The notes under the pieces are model-generated. The model saw only the letters and a list, made by a program, of their open reading frames with translations. It was not told the origin of the DNA and did not search any database. Positions 13,601-22,500 of a DNA stretch of 64,000 nt are shown here, piece by piece (within the stretch, counting starts at the first letter, position 1; each line of letters opens with the position of its first letter). A program made the translations under genes and the position numbers. Origin of the DNA: Pachypanchax playfairii (taxonomy: Eukaryota > Chordata > Actinopteri > Cyprinodontiformes > Aplocheilidae); NCBI GenBank assembly GCA_006937955.1, contig SSNP01000044.1:1590291-1654290 (forward strand), written 5' to 3'.

Positions 13601-14961
13601 CACAGACGAAAAGTCTTACTACAACCCACAAACGTTTAGTTCCCTTCTTCTACTTTTGAATCCATGTCACATGTCTGCTCTTCTTCTTGTGTTACTGTTT
13701 TTGAGCTGAAAATCTATTCGATCAGATCAATCAGAAGAGTTACTGCCCCAACTGACAGACACACCCACTAAACACTGAGAACAAGCACAAATTTCCAGCG
13801 AGAGTGTGTTTTACTCCTCACTGTGCTGAGTACATGCACCTGAGAACAAGAATGAACACTTGCCATCAGAGCTTAGTGTGCACCTTGATTAATACAAGCA
13901 TTTATGTGTTTAATTATACACTCACGATCAGAACTTTACAGTCCCTTATAATTTTTAGCAGAGATGCAACACCACAGATCAACACAGAGGCTGATTGGTG
14001 ATGGGAATTTTGGTGTCCAAGGAGCAGACTCTTCCACATTGAGTCCCAGAAAGGAGACATAACTCCCAACACTTGTGCTGAATGAGAAAAAGGCCCTAAA
14101 TAGTTGTATTATAAGGAATAAAAATGTTCACGCTGTTCCTCACCTGTGGTTCAATTCCTCTTCATCCTCAAACACACCAAAAGGTTTCATCGCATCACAG
14201 AGTTTCTTGGTGTACAAATGGTCTATTTCTCGTGGGGGTGCAAGGCTAATGGCAGACGTAATGCCGTAATGTCTCTGTGGCTGCTGGCCGCCAGGCATAG
14301 TGCTGCGAGGAAAACAACAAATACAGTCACATCTTTTACATATTCACTGCAATTTTTACACGTTTTCTCCAGCCAGCAAAGACTAGATCACCGAGTCAGT
14401 TTACGTGTAGGGACATAAAGAACAAGTCCGTGGATAGATTCAGATATATCACAGTGAAACGTGGTCTAACACTTCACTTAAATATTTTAATACAACTTTA
14501 AGCACAAACTTTTCATCAATACTTGAATATCGCTGAGAAAATTTGGCGAAATTATACAATTATGGGTTAATAGCGATCACATTTAAACTCAGCTAAAGGG
14601 AAAACATGTTAGCACAGATGCTACAAACAGACTGGAGCGTTGACACATTGGCTAATTTAGCGTGTTTCCAGTTTAGCTCGCTGCTACGGAAGAACTAGTT
14701 TCACTAATTATTTTCTTTCCGACTCCACCCGTTAAGAGTTTAAATCTTCCTAAAATTAAACGTGCAAGTGGCCTTTGCTCATTTCTATATCAAATTATAT
14801 TGAAGTTTGCGAGGTCCAAAAAGCTAATCAACACACGGCGGCTGCAGGCCATGTTGTGACAGTTGGCTAACATTAGCCTTTAGCCTATTCTTCAACAAAC
14901 GCAAACAGTAAAAGCTATTAAGTGATAACACGTGCCTTACTTACCTTGACATTTCTTTCAT
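1602..14961 (-). CDS. papolg: Poly(A) polymerase gamma, 5' seven coding exons (partial at left edge)
   Basis: Nuclear poly(A) polymerase that adds the poly(A) tail to pre-mRNA 3' ends. Minus-strand coding exons, read 5' to 3': 14961-14945, 14302-14144, 11422-11356, 11271-11190, 3657-3548, 3436-3383 and 1713-1602. All have GT donors and AG acceptors, and the phases join into one open frame of about 200 residues. The start codon gives MKEMS, as in the gamma paralogue. Visible motifs are HYGIT near the N-terminus, KPFGVFEDEEELNHR, VGGKIFTFGSYRLGVHTKG, GADIDALCVAPRHVERSDFF with catalytic Asp 111 and 113, and IDLLFARLALQ with the third catalytic Asp 165. The last exon present ends at CIRSLNG in phase 1, so the remaining palm, central and C-terminal regions lie left of base 1. 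The choice of papolg over papola rests on the MKEMS start and the ERSDFFQSFFEKLK wording, recalled from vertebrate sequences. Confidence 0.93.
1885..2130 (+). mobile_element. tRNA-derived SINE
   Basis: The head has a tRNA-like layout: CATAGCCTAGTGGGGCGGGAG resembles an A box and GGGTTTGATC a B box. The body contains TCCTTGGGCAAGATAATGAA, common to several teleost SINEs. It ends in an AATAAAG-TATTATTATT tail. It lies in the papolg intron between exons 6 and 7, opposite to the gene. Confidence 0.6.
3870..4900. repeat. Unclassified dispersed-repeat-like stretch in papolg intron 4
   Basis: The stretch between exons 5 and 4 begins with a GATTCAGTTTATTTATG segment and includes AAGTCTGTTCTTAAAAGT followed by GTGGAAGCTGAATCCACAGA. 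These resemble the 3' region of a high-copy teleost repeat. No coding frame or terminal repeat was found. Confidence 0.3.
6040..6140 (-). repeat. SINE fragment (GGTCGCAGGGAGCTG family)
   Basis: It contains CAGGGTCGCAGGGAGCTGGT and GTGAGAGGCGGGGCTACACC, the 3' body of a tRNA-derived SINE. Longer copies are at 16968-17200, 35700-36085 and 46175-46478, and short ones at 17955-18060 and 62905-62950. The tRNA-like head is absent here. Confidence 0.55.
6420..6438. repeat. Poly-T/poly-G homopolymer junction
   Basis: A run of T is followed directly by a run of about 12 G. Such tracts are length-unstable and error-prone in assembly. No function is inferred. Confidence 0.7.
7399..7810. mobile_element. 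MITE with about 24-bp terminal inverted repeats
   Basis: The left end reads CCATATATACTCACGTATAA. The reverse complement of the right end reads CCGTATATACTCGTGTGTAA. Both are flanked by TA, consistent with a TA target duplication. Internal words such as CTTATACGCGAG repeat the subterminal motif. No transposase is present; the small open frames inside are not recognisable. Confidence 0.7.
8538..10138 (+). mobile_element. Tc1-type transposon, nearly intact, 1601 bp
   Basis: Long terminal inverted repeats of about 200 bp (8538-8737 and 9939-10138) begin CAGTGGGGCAAAAAAGTATT and are nearly identical. The target duplication is TA (8536-8537 and 10139-10140). The element lies inside papolg intron 4, antisense to the gene. 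Long, well-preserved repeats around a nearly intact transposase frame point to a fairly recent insertion. Confidence 0.93.
8901..9881 (+). CDS. Tc1-family transposase, C-terminus truncated by frameshift
   Basis: The cut-and-paste transposase of the element starts MAKTKELSKD and has paired N-terminal helix-turn-helix regions (residues about 5-50 and 65-110). The DDE domain has Asp153 (WSDETK), Asp244 (FQHDNDPKHTA) and Glu279 (PDLNPIENLW), giving the DD34E spacing of Tc1. It is 326 residues against about 340 for the family. Just after KTYRN a one-base loss brings in TGA; reading on in the next frame gives the usual LTSVIANKGY ending. All catalytic residues are kept. Activity of the shortened protein is unknown. 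Confidence 0.9.
   Translation: MAKTKELSKDTRNKIVDVHQAGKTESAIGKQLGVKKSTVGAIIRKWKTYKTTDNLPRSGAPRKISPRGVKMITRTVSKNPRTTRRDLVNDLQRAGTKVTKATISNTLRRQGLKSCSARRVPLLKPGHIQARLRFAREHLDDPEEDWENIIWSDETKIELFGRNSTCRVWRGKNAELDPKITIPTVKHGGGNIMLWGCFSARGPGRLIRVKERMNGAMYRKILSENLLPSARALKMRRGWVFQHDNDPKHTARATKEWLRKKHFKVLEWPSQSPDLNPIENLWRELKVRVAQRQPQNITALEEICMEEWAKIPATVCENLVKTYRNV
10372..10683 (-). pseudogene. hAT-type transposase N-terminus with TTF-like zinc finger, broken
   Basis: An ATG at 10683 opens a frame beginning MAKRTIDHFFRP. It continues with KFRNDWMSEFKWLR, a stop, then in the same frame NGTMSCLYCCHC and SQFKHNMARERGK. The layout (basic start, aromatic W..F.WL, paired Cys, later His) matches the N-terminal zinc-finger region of hAT-derived proteins such as the KIAA1586/C17orf113 group. 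At least two in-frame stops make it dead. The rest of the transposase was not found nearby. Confidence 0.5.
10810..10897 (-). ncRNA. Hairpin with 37-bp arms, miRNA-precursor-like
   Basis: Arms 10810-10846 and 10861-10897 are inverted copies with 32 of 37 positions complementary. A 14-base AT-rich loop separates them. In the papolg sense strand three of the five differences become G-U wobbles. Size and shape fit a pre-miRNA, but a small palindromic MITE or part of the adjoining hAT remnant would look the same. No known miRNA is recognised. Confidence 0.35.
11725..11880 (+). mobile_element. SINE/LINE 3' tail fragment (GTGAAGTGCCTTGAAATGA type)
   Basis: It contains GGTTGCCTAGAGGGGAAAGG, GTGAAGTGCCTTGAAATGA and a terminal AATAAAATGAATTGAATT tail. 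This wording recurs at 3' ends of percomorph SINE and LINE copies. No head is present. Confidence 0.5.
13243..13932. repeat. Large imperfect foldback (about 300-bp arms) in papolg intron 2
   Basis: The left arm from 13243 and the right arm ending at 13932 are inverted copies at roughly 75-80 percent by eye. Matched landmarks are AAAGCTCTGATGGCAA (13300) with the complement near 13860, TTTTCAGCTC with its complement near 13705, and GAGCAGGACATGTGACA with its complement near 13670. The central spacer is about 105 bp. This is probably an old foldback MITE. A transcript would form a long double-stranded RNA stem. Arm ends are approximate. Confidence 0.65.
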
Positions 14962-16380
14962 GACACTAAAAAGCTTCCAGTTTTTCTACTGTAAATGTGT
15001 AAAAAACAAGAAAAGTCAGCAAATGTGAGTGATAATAGCCTTGACCCGATTTCAACAATGGTCACTTTCCAGAACAGTTCAAACCTTGCCACTGACCCGG
15101 AAACACTACTTATAAAATAACGGATCCGTCTCTAATCTTGGCAGAACGTTTGTAACACATTAATTTCGTAAACTGGTAGGATTTTTGCTGGTAGCGGTAA
15201 AGAATACGTTTATTGGTTCTTATGAGTTATTTTTAGGTCCCAAACTAGAAAATGTTGAAACTGCTACGCGCGCGCCCCAGTGTGAGGGACCATCGTGAAG
15301 AGGCACCGCCTCGCGGAGGCAACAGGTCACGTGACTACAGCTGCCTATTGTTACACAACACAAACCTGCACTCAGATCCTTTTTTCTTTCTATCTTATAA
15401 ACATATCCGTAATAATTTCGGATAGAAAGTGAACAGTGCTGTACTGACAATAAAAAGAACAGTAACAAAGATAACACAAAATGAGAAGGACACAAGAGAT
15501 TCAATTAAGTAGCCAGAAAATGTAACACATTAGATGAATCTTTATTGTCATTGTAATTTGTACATGAAACTTCCATATTGAGTGTTCAGTAGACTCATGG
15601 TGAGGCAAAAAATTTATAGACTAAAAGAAAGAAAATGAATAGCAAAAAAAGAACAACAACTGCAGGTAGGATACATAATGCACTGATGATGTGATATTGC
15701 ACGTCAGATGAGTAAAATGAAGTGATTATTGTGAGTTCATGGCCCTGATTGTGCTTGGAGAAAACTTTCAGTGGTGGGTTGTCCTGGTTGCTATGTCTTT
15801 CTTGCCTGATGGCAAAAGTTGGGACAGACATTGACACTCATGGACACTCGTGGACACTCTGTCACAGTGACATGATCAGGACTGCACCTCTGTTCATCCA
15901 CCACCAACGCAGTCTGTCTTCCTCTCCTCTAACCAGTTCGCAAATATCTCCACACCGTTGGTTGTTTGGCTTGTTTATCCCCTGAGGGAAAATTGTTTGT
16001 CACAGCACAAAAAAGGAACCTCAGGACGACAAAATAATTTCAAATAGAATCACAGCCAAATATCATAACAAAACAGTAAAAATAGTAACTAGAAAGTTCC
16101 TGGATAATTTCTGAAGGGGCCTGCCACTTGTTGCATGAGTGAGAGAGAGAGCCTCAGCCAATCAGAAAGCTGTATTTTCCTGTCACTTTGGAGCACAATG
16201 TGTATGTGACAGCAGAAAGCTACTGCAAATATGATCAAAGGGCTACAAGAGTCAAATTTATATGAGAGTGTATTAGGGATTATGATGATCTCAGAGATGT
16301 TTTTATTAGATTGCATTACCTAAGTAAATTTTATGTATATATTGTAGTATACCCCCAATCAAGCCATTTGCTTTGATGTA
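14962..16380. promoter_or_regulatory. papolg 5' UTR and upstream region
   Basis: The region upstream of the papolg start includes a CpG-bearing segment (15265-15320, with GCGCGCGCC and CCTCGCGGAGGC) that could mark the promoter. No TATA box can be placed confidently. The rest to 16380 is AT-rich with no gene seen. Confidence 0.35.
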
Positions 16381-16392
16381 TCATGTATGCAT

Positions 16393-16590
16393 GGGGCGGC
16401 TGTGGCTCAGGCGGTAGAACGGGTTGTCTGGTAACTGGAAGGCCCGGAGGAAAAAAAAAAAGATCGCCTGGCCGTTGTGTCCGGGCAAGACACTTAACCC
16501 ACTTTCCCTGTTTGGTGGTGGTCGGAGGGTCCGGTGGCGCTGGTGTCTGGCAGCCTCACCTGGAACACCTGGAGGGAGCTTTTTATAGGT
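16393..16590 (+). mobile_element. tRNA-derived SINE
   Basis: The head GGCTGTGGCTCAGGCGGTAG is a good A box. A degenerate B-box region interrupted by an A-run follows, then TCCGGGCAAGACACTTAACC of the SINE body. The 3' end is truncated or unclear. Confidence 0.6.
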
Positions 16591-16806
16591 AAATATAAGT
16601 TAATTTTATCAATGTAAAAAAGCATTCTAAATTATTTAGTCACTTTACTAAGTAGTGCAGAAAGGAGAAGAAGACAGGTTTAACAAATTGAAAGTTAAAA
16701 TAAAATTTCAGATATCAAAATATATGTACAGTATATATACAGTCATGTCCAAAAGTTTTGAGAATAACACAAATATTGATTTTCACAAAGTTTGTTGCTT
16801 CAGTTT

Positions 16807-16943
16807 GTCCGTCCGTCCGTCCATCCATCCATCCATCCATCCATCCATCCATCCATCCATCCATCCATCCATCCATCCATCCATCCATCCATCCATCCAT
16901 CCATCCATCCATCCATCCATCCATCCATCCATCCATCCATCAT
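16807..16943. repeat. (ATCC)n microsatellite, about 34 units
   Basis: A tetranucleotide array starts with four GTCC variants and is otherwise pure ATCC. It abuts a SINE fragment on its right, a common arrangement in fish genomes. Confidence 0.97.
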
Positions 16944-16967
16944 CTGTACCTACCTATTTCTTTTTAG

Positions 16968-17200
16968 ATTTGCAGGGAGCTGGTGTCTATCTCCAGCAGT
17001 CATTGGGTGAGAGGCAGGGTTACACCTGGACAGGTTGTAAGTCCATCATAGGACCATATATAGACAAACAACCACTCACACCTAGAGACAATTTAGAGGT
17101 GGAAGAAAACCCATGCATGCCCAAAAAGAACATACATCTTCATGCAGAAAGGTCCCAGTCCAGTTTCTAACCCACCTTATTGCTGCAAAGCGACAGAATG
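16968..17200 (-). mobile_element. SINE, tail next to ATCC microsatellite
   Basis: It has GCAGGGAGCTGGTGTCTATC, GTGAGAGGCAGGGTTACACC and ACTCACACCTAGAGACAATT in the order of the SINE at 46175-46478. The tRNA-like head at the right end is degraded. Confidence 0.6.
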
Positions 17201-17954
17201 TTATGAAGAGTGATCAGATTAATCACAAAATCCTTCTTTGCCATGTGCGTGTGTGTTTTACTTTTTACACATCTAATTCTTTTATTCTTCAACAGGGAGC
17301 AATCATTGGAAATAAATACACAATCATTAAATAATAAAACCAAATAAAATATTTATTGTAGTATAACTATTTGTCCACTGGGTGGCAGCAGAAGGCCATG
17401 AAGCTATTAGTGAGGGGTTCTCTACCCCACCAGGCAGCAGTAGCTTGTAAAAATAAAACAAGAGAGGTGTAGTACAAATATTTGTCCACCACAGGACACA
17501 CAGGATCATGTACAAAACAGAAGTCCAACAGCTTGGTCAGCTTCACTTTTAGTGCACAGTTTCCGACCTCAGGACAAATAACAAAAAAAAACAACAAAAA
17601 AAGTGAAGCATTAATTTTTAACATCAACCATCCTGATTCAAAGCTAAGTCTATACAAACTTTTCAATTAATTTTAAATATTAATCCACTTCAGTAGGTTA
17701 TTAAATGTCAATTAGTAAAATGTTTCTATCTAAAGAAATCAGCAGAGTGAAATGTCCTTCCAACATCTTGAGCATTCTCAAACTGTTGGCAGTGGAAAGG
17801 AACAACCCCATTTTTACAGGAAAAGACCTCCAGCAGAACCAGGATCAGCTTTCTGCCTCGACCCATGGGGGTCAAGAAGTTTACTATATGAGAAATGTGT
17901 CTAAAATGTCCCATAGCATTCTGATTTCCAATTTCTTGTGTTTTGTTTTGTATA

Positions 17955-18060
17955 TGATATTTGAAAATCTATCCATTTTCTGAACCTGCTTCTTCCTGTT
18001 CAGGGTCGCAGGGAACTTATGCCTATCTCCAGCGGTCTTTGGGTGAGAGGGTATTTAAAA
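17955..18060 (-). repeat. SINE fragment (GGTCGCAGGGA family)
   Basis: It contains TTCAGGGTCGCAGGGAACTT and the CTCCAGCGGTCTTTGGGTGA words of the same SINE family. Only the 3' part is present. Confidence 0.5.
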
Positions 18061-18430
18061 ATATGTCCTGTAAATCAGTGAGGTACCAGATGAACCAGTA
18101 CCAGGTCTGTACTGGTTGCAAAGTTTTATTGTTTATAGGCCGATATCTGCACCAGGGTCTTTGTCTGTGCAGTATGCTAGTTCCTCCTTTACTTGCCAGC
18201 TGACACATAAAAAAGCCCAGGTTTGTTGAACGTGTTTCATAGTTTACCTCATAAATGGGATCTAAACTCACTTCTATACAGTTTTAAAAAATAGGTTGTG
18301 AAAAGAACAACATGCAGAACTTGATTTTGTCAACTGCCAAGTGTGTGTAAGCCACTTTCTAAAAAGATTCCTCTTTAACTGTTCCATCATATTTAAATAA
18401 ATCCGAAAAGCAAACTTGGCTTGTGTATAA

Positions 18431-19166
18431 TTTGTATTGTTGTAGACCATTCTTAGAATGAAAAAAGAAGAAATCCATCAGAAAGATAGTGGAAATGTTT
18501 GGAGTGGCCAAATCAACAGTTTGGTACATTCTGAGACAAAAAGAGTGTACTGGTGAGCTCGGTAATTCCAAAAGACTTGGACATCCATGGAAGACAACAG
18601 TGGTAGATAATCGCAGGATTCTTTCCATGGTGAAGAAAAATTCACTCACAACATCCACCAAAGAGAAGAACATTGTCCAGGACAAAGGTGTACAAGCATC
18701 TAAGTCTACTATAAAGGGAAGACTTCATGAGTGCAGAGGGTTCACAAGGTGCGAATTAATCAGCCTCAAAAATCCAAAGGCCAGATTGAACTTTGCCAAA
18801 AAACATTTAAAAAAAAAAACATCTCAGTCCTGGAACAGCATTCTGTTGACAGATGAAACTAAGATCAACCTGAACCAGAATGATGGGAAGAAGAAAGTAT
18901 GGAGAAGGCTTGGAATGCCTTGTGATCCAAAGCATATCACATCTTCTGTAAAACATGGTGGAGGCAGTGTGATGGTGTGGGCGTGTCTGACTTCCACTGG
19001 GTCATTAATGTTTATTGATGATGTGGCAGTAGACCGAAGCAGCTGGATGAATTCTAAAATGTATAATGATAAACATTTTGTTCAGTTTCAGCCAAATGCA
19101 GCAAAGTTGATCTCCTGCCATGCTGGAAATATCATGTTTACCGGTACAATGGTAATGTCTGTATAA
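18431..19166 (+). pseudogene. Tc1-type transposase fossil, lacks second half of catalytic domain
   Basis: A 225-residue open frame begins EMFGVAKSTVWYIL (helix-turn-helix). It continues through RLNFAKKHL and LLTDETKINLNQ (first catalytic Asp), then VKHGGGSVMVWACLTSTG. After MNSKMYNDKHF it loses similarity. The segment with the second Asp and the Glu is missing, so it cannot be active. It lies upstream of haao in the same orientation. Confidence 0.8.
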
Positions 19167-19590
19167 TCAGCATTTGCTTTTTGTATTTTTGATAGTGTCA
19201 GTCAGTAATAAACTATTTCCACTTATTCTGCAACAGTGCTACTGTGCAGCATGAATCCTTATTGTATTGATATTAATAAAGTTACATTTGAATGCAATAA
19301 AATTCCAAAACAATGTTGTGAATTAATTTACCTCTAATAAAATAATGCTTCAAGAATGTTTTCATGTCATAGATTTTAGACCTTATTGTTAGAAAGGACT
19401 CTATTCACAGTCACTGCAGGACAACATTATGTTACTCATTATAAAACGCAGCCTCTCACCTCTGTAGAAAAAAAGAGCTCCTCCCACATGGACTTTCACC
19501 CACTTCTGCATTTTGGACTTTCAGTATCGTCACATTTAAAAATCTGCTAAAGTTTCATGTACTAAACCAAGACTTAGTCAGATTTTAAAA
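19167..19590 (+). promoter_or_regulatory. Region immediately upstream of the haao start
   Basis: It is AT-rich without a clear CpG island. Short segments such as CTTTCAGTATCGTCACATTT precede the ATG by less than 100 bases and probably belong to the 5' UTR. A promoter is inferred from position only. Confidence 0.3.
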
Positions 19591-22500
19591 ATGAGCAGCC
19601 AACCTCTTTTGGTCAACGTAAACAGCTGGATTGAGGAGAACCAAAATGCTTTTCTGCCACCAGTGTGCAACAAGCTCATGTGAGTAACATGTTCTACTTT
19701 TTATTAGTAACATTGTTACATATTTGTGAGATTAATGTGTTTTTATAAACTAATAGAGTAGAGATCATATATATGTTGAGTGGTGTGCAAATATTTTCAT
19801 AAAAAAGCTTTGGAATAAATAATTGCACTAGTGTAAATAAAGTATCTTTCAACATGCAGTGACCACATGGTTGGTTTTTTATTCCTGTTTTCTCAGGCAC
19901 TCCTCCCAGCTGTTTGTTATGTTTGTTGGTGGTCCTAATATCAGGAAGGATTATCATATAGAAGAAGGGGAGGAGGTAAGAAAGAAATGAGGACTTAACT
20001 GTTTACACACACATTTTAATTGAAGTAAAATTTTAGGTTAGCTTCTCTGTACACTTTACCCCAAATTATCTTATCTATTAATAATCAGGGCAAATTCCAC
20101 CACACAGTTCCAGTGCTTGGTCAGTTTATTTAGGCCGAGTTCAACAATTAAATCAACTCTTAGTTGTGATCCATGTTTAATTTAGTGGATTTCTTTTGTG
20201 CTAAATAAGAACCCAGACTGTACATTGTAGAAACCCTCAAATTTCGTTCAGTATTTTTGCTTTAGAAATATATATTTTTAAATTGCCTAAAGTAAGTTTT
20301 AATTTGAATAATGAAATACATATTTTAATAAAGCTCTTGCAGAATCAAGCGTAAATGTTCAAAATCAGTGTTTTCAATAAAGTTTTATTGTTTGGTTTTT
20401 GCATCTTTTTTTCTGAATTCTTCCTTTTTTTAGTTTTTTCAAGTCCCCATTGTTAGATTACATATTATTTTATTAAGATTTTATAAATCAATGTCAGAAC
20501 AAGACACAACTGCCAACAGTCTGATCAGGAATCCTGACGAGTGCTTGTGAGTTAGAGCATTAAAAATCTTTTCCCACATATATGGGAGTCTGTAGCAAGT
20601 GAGAGAAGTCTGCAACATCATGCTAATGTTTTTTGCCTTCTCCTTTAAATAGTTGTTTTACCAGCTGAAGGGTGACATGTGTCTGAAGGTGATTGAAAAT
20701 GGCAAACACAAGGATGTACACATCAAAGAGGGCGAGGTGAGTTCTCTTCACATCAGCCTGATTTTTGGTACAACAACAGCACTCCCTCTCATGTTCTACA
20801 AACACATTTTATTTTTATAACAATAAACAACAACAGATTATGATTTGTTAATTGATTTAATCATTTATCAGGCTCCGCCAACAAAAATATTCTCAACATG
20901 AAAGGGAGACAACAAGGCTGTTGCCAGGCAACACAAACATTTATGTTTAAAATCCAAGGGTTAAAGGTGATATACCAAATTTCAAATTGCCTAGCTTAGA
21001 ATGTCAACAAATGTAAACAAAGTCACAGAACTCTCAGCCCACCCTGTCGGGTAGAATTCCTAAGCCACGCCCCCCCCAGGTTTGGAAACACGTGTGGCCT
21101 CAGAAGACGATCGAGTGCAAGACACTGGTTCGCAATTCATTCAAGTACTGAAACATGGCGGAATCACCGGTAAGTTAAAACAATATAACAATGAACAACT
21201 GACATTAATTGTTACTTTGTCCTGAACCTGACGCGGAACCAGCCGGCGGCTGTTTCTCCTGCTGTGACATGGTAGAGTGATGAACACTGCCGTGTTCTGC
21301 CCTAATATGTCTCAGTTTTTTAGGAGCACAGAAGCCATATAAATGCGGAAGTCCGTATGGCTGGAGAGACTGTCCAATCATTCCTTTTGGGCCGAACCAT
21401 TTGATTGGTTGATATTTTTAGACGAATACAGGAGAACCACTTAATTATTTTTTTTTTGTTTTTTTTTAATCTTCACAACATATTTTCATCCATGCTGTGT
21501 TAAAACGTTTTTAATAGGCATGAAAAAAAACATGTTAAGCTAATTTGTTATGCAAATTAAGGATAGCAGCTTTAACTGATGAAAGGCCGGTTCACGCGAC
21601 AAAATTTTCATGCCGATTTTGCCCCGATTTTCCCCGTCTGACAAGGCCTGATTATCGGACGGCTCTTAAGATAATCCTAACCGATAATCTTGCCGTGTGT
21701 GGTGTGGTAAGAGTGATCGGGTCAGCTCAGAAGGATGTTCGATTACATATCGGGGAAATCCAACATGTTGGATTGTCTTGCCCCGATATCTGTCTGTGTG
21801 TGATGTATCATGAGGAGAATGCAGCCATGGGATGCTCTTCTTTTCTTCTGACGCCTGTTCAAACTGGCTGAAGTGCTGCATAGTGATGCGCTCATCTGCT
21901 TCCCTGTGTCCACCTGTGTACAGCAGAGTATGAGGTGCCGTATAGGACAAAATGTTTGTTTCCCTCTCACTCACACCACTAAAAGTATGCATACACCACT
22001 AACAATATTTTATAAAATTTTAACAAAATGTATAAAATCACACATACATGCACCTGAAATTTCCCTCACACATAGCAGAAAAGCTGCACTAGTCTTATAC
22101 TAGTGTGAATGAGGGGCTCATACTAGTGTGAATGAGAGCTTATACTAGTGTGAATGAGGGGCTCATACTAGCGTGAATAAGAGGCTCGTACTAGTGTGAA
22201 TGAGAGCTTATACAGTATAAACTCTCATTCACAATAGTATAAGCTCTCACACAGACTAGAGCTTCTGATCATTCTTCCAGATTAACTGCTGGTCTCAACA
22301 AGAGCTGCATGCAATGCTGCCCTTCTTCTTCTTCTTCTCTTTGTTTTACTGGCGGGTGGCAACCAACTTTAGGTGCCTTTCTGCCACCTACTGTATGGGA
22401 GTGTGAGTTAAAGTGGGGAGTATCCTGTTAATATTTTTCTTTACATTCTATTTATTATTCTACTTTTCCTTAAAGTTTCCTTAAAGTACTTTTCCTGTAC

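Noticed and set aside
16655..17170. 171-codon frame with HPSI repeats
   Set aside because: It is the ATCC microsatellite translated, with a SINE attached. The antisense MDGW frame is the same artefact.
21545..21871. Overlapping frames on both strands at 21545-21992
   Set aside because: Repeat-derived sequence; neither frame resembles a known protein.
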